The notes below the pieces were generated by a model, which had not been told where the DNA came from, searched no databases, and saw only the letters and a program-made list of their open reading frames with translations. From positions 1-8,742 of the forward strand of contig JANWHO010000186.1 of the NCBI GenBank assembly GCA_025450375.1: a stretch of DNA of 8,742 nt, given 5' to 3'. Below are positions 7,641 to 8,742 of the stretch, piece by piece. The stretch is from Chloroflexota bacterium (GTDB taxonomy: Bacteria > Chloroflexota > UBA5177 > JANWHV01). A program made the position numbers and the translations under genes. Numbering within the stretch: the first letter of the stretch is position 1; the number at the start of each line of letters is the position of its first letter.

Positions 7641-8742
7641 TAATCTCTCCTTGCCGCGTGAGGAGCTCGTCGGTATGTCGAGCGATCATTGAATCTTCGT
7701 CCGTGGCCATGACCCTGACGACCACCGCGCTACCATCGCGGGAGATGATTGGCGACTGGGCGCGGTTGCGATCTGGGTCGATCTCGATCCCGAGAAACCG
7801 CAGGCCGGCGCAAATCCGCGCCCGGATTGGATCCGCCCGTTCGCCAATCCCTCCCGTGAAGATGAGGGTGTCCAGTCCGCCAAGGACGGCCGAGAGGGCG
7901 CCGAGGTACTTTTTCGCCTGGTAACAGAAGAGATCGATTGCTTCCTTGGCGCGCTGATCGGTGGCCTCGCGCGCCAGCAGATCGCGCATGTCGGCGCTGG
8001 TGCCCGAGACGCCAAGCAAGCCGGCCTGTCCATTGATCAGCGCGCTGAGATCGGCCGCGCCTAGATGTCGAGCCTCCTGAAGGTAGAACAGAACTCCCGG
8101 ATCGAGATCGCCGCTTCGGGTCCCCATCATCAGCCCGCCGGTCGGACTAAAGCCCATGGTCGTATCGACACTCCGGCCCAATTGCACGGCGGCCATGCTG
8201 GCCCCGCTGCCCAGATGGGCGATCACCACGCTTCCATTGGCGGCGGCGCGATCCAGGATGCCAAGCTCCCGCATGATGTATTCGTACGAGAGGCCGTGGA
8301 AGCCGTAGCGAATAACTCCCGCCCGACGCAGTTCTCGCGGCAAGGGATACAGCGTAGCAAGACGGGGCATATGCTGGTGGAAGGCGGTGTCGAAACAGGC
8401 CGCCTGGGGCACGCCGCCGAAAGTCTGGCCGGCCGATTCGATAGCGTCCAGCGCTTGGGGAAGGTGATCCGGATCGATAGGGGTCAAGGCGCGGAGATCG
8501 GCAATGAGGTCTTCCGAGATCATCCGCGGCTCCCGGTAGGTCGGGCCGCCGTGGACGACCCGGTGGCCAATCGCGGCCAGATCGTCCGTGAGGTGCCGCC
8601 CGCCTAACTGGTCAATCATGGCATCCCAGGCCACCCGATGGTTGGGCAGGTCGGGTTGAAGATCGGCCAGTACGCCGCCCCGGTCGTCGAGGATTTCCAG
8701 ACGGCCGCCCGCGCCGCCAATGCGCTCGATTTTGGCCGAGAA
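7627..8742 (-). CDS. ackA: Acetate kinase, N-terminus outside the window
   Basis: The last 371 residues of an acetate kinase (family about 400), which transfers phosphate from acetyl phosphate to ADP, giving acetate and ATP in the cytosol. The frame stays open to the right edge, so the initial MxVLxxNxGSSS-type segment is missing and the internal GTG at 8632-8634 is not the start. Seen, numbered from the edge: GHRVVHGG (59-66), [10 protein letters not shown] (118-126), [12 protein letters not shown] (145-156), [11 protein letters not shown] (176-186), [20 protein letters not shown] (197-216) with the catalytic arginine of [14 protein letters not shown] (295-302) and [12 protein letters not shown] (346-357) near the C-terminus. 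The second histidine of the common HGTSH form is tyrosine here (HGLSY), a variant I recall from other acetate kinases. Overlap with xfp ties it to phosphoketolase-derived acetyl phosphate. The promoter lies beyond the window. Propionate or butyrate kinase is less likely. Confidence 0.95.
   Translation of the reverse strand, partial: FSAKIERIGGAGGRLEILDDRGGVLADLQPDLPNHRVAWDAMIDQLGGRHLTDDLAAIGHRVVHGGPTYREPRMISEDLIADLRALTPIDPDHLPQALDAIESAGQTFGGVPQAACFDTAFHQHMPRLATLYPLPRELRRAGVIRYGFHGLSYEYIMRELGILDRAAANGSVVIAHLGSGASMAAVQLGRSVDTTMGFSPTGGLMMGTRSGDLDPGVLFYLQEARHLGAADLSALINGQAGLLGVSGTSADMRDLLAREATDQRAKEAIDLFCYQAKKYLGALSAVLGGLDTLIFTGGIGERADPIRARICAGLRFLGIEIDPDRNRAQSPIISRDGSAVVVRVMATDEDSMIARHTDELLTRQGEINVSV
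7645..7652 (-). promoter_or_regulatory. Shine-Dalgarno of xfp, inside the end of ackA
   Basis: AAGGAGAG lies within the last codons of ackA, with the AAGGAG part six bases before the xfp ATG. Ribosomes finishing ackA pass over this site and terminate 14 bases into xfp, an arrangement typical of translational coupling. Confidence 0.8.

Noticed and set aside
8065..8607. Plus-strand open frame of 180 codons
   Set aside because: Antisense to ackA across its conserved substrate-binding motifs.
7627..8634. ackA starting at the internal GTG at 8632-8634
   Set aside because: The frame stays open to the window edge and the upstream residues (SAKIERIG near the edge) fit the N-terminal part of acetate kinases, so the real start is outside the window.

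Overview
The window holds six genes, all on the minus strand, so the order of transcription runs from high to low coordinates: acetate kinase (ackA, entering from beyond the right edge), phosphoketolase (xfp), ribulokinase (araB), L-ribulose-5-phosphate 4-epimerase (araD), an isomerase of the L-fucose isomerase family sitting where araA would be expected, and a zinc-dependent polyol-type dehydrogenase. The coding DNA is GC-rich, start sites carry purine-rich Shine-Dalgarno sequences, and there is no sign of introns, mobile elements, RNA genes or CRISPR. This is a bacterial metabolic cluster. The phylum cannot be fixed from the sequence alone.

Layout: 7627-8742 is ackA without its N-terminus; 5211-7640 is xfp, which overlaps the end of ackA by 14 bases; 5044-5210 is a 167-base gap with a candidate promoter and short palindromes; 3388-5043, 2725-3384 and 1240-2706 are araB, araD and the isomerase, separated by only 3 and 18 bases; 1094-1239 is a 146-base gap; 44-1093 is the dehydrogenase; 1-43 contains an imperfect hairpin just after its stop codon.

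Read as a pathway, the genes convert L-arabinose to L-ribulose (isomerase), L-ribulose 5-phosphate (AraB) and D-xylulose 5-phosphate (AraD). Phosphoketolase then splits this into glyceraldehyde 3-phosphate and acetyl phosphate, and acetate kinase turns the acetyl phosphate into acetate and ATP, which repays the ATP spent by AraB. This is a complete arabinose-to-acetate phosphoketolase route that avoids transketolase and transaldolase. The dehydrogenase may feed a pentitol or related polyol into the same pool, but its substrate is not readable from the sequence. No transporter, regulator or phosphotransacetylase lies inside the window.

The chemistry of each step is known. The points worth a second look are the substitution of an L-fucose-isomerase-type enzyme for classical AraA, the tight ackA-xfp coupling next to the ara genes, and a nine-base motif placed at nearly the same distance upstream of araB and the dehydrogenase.
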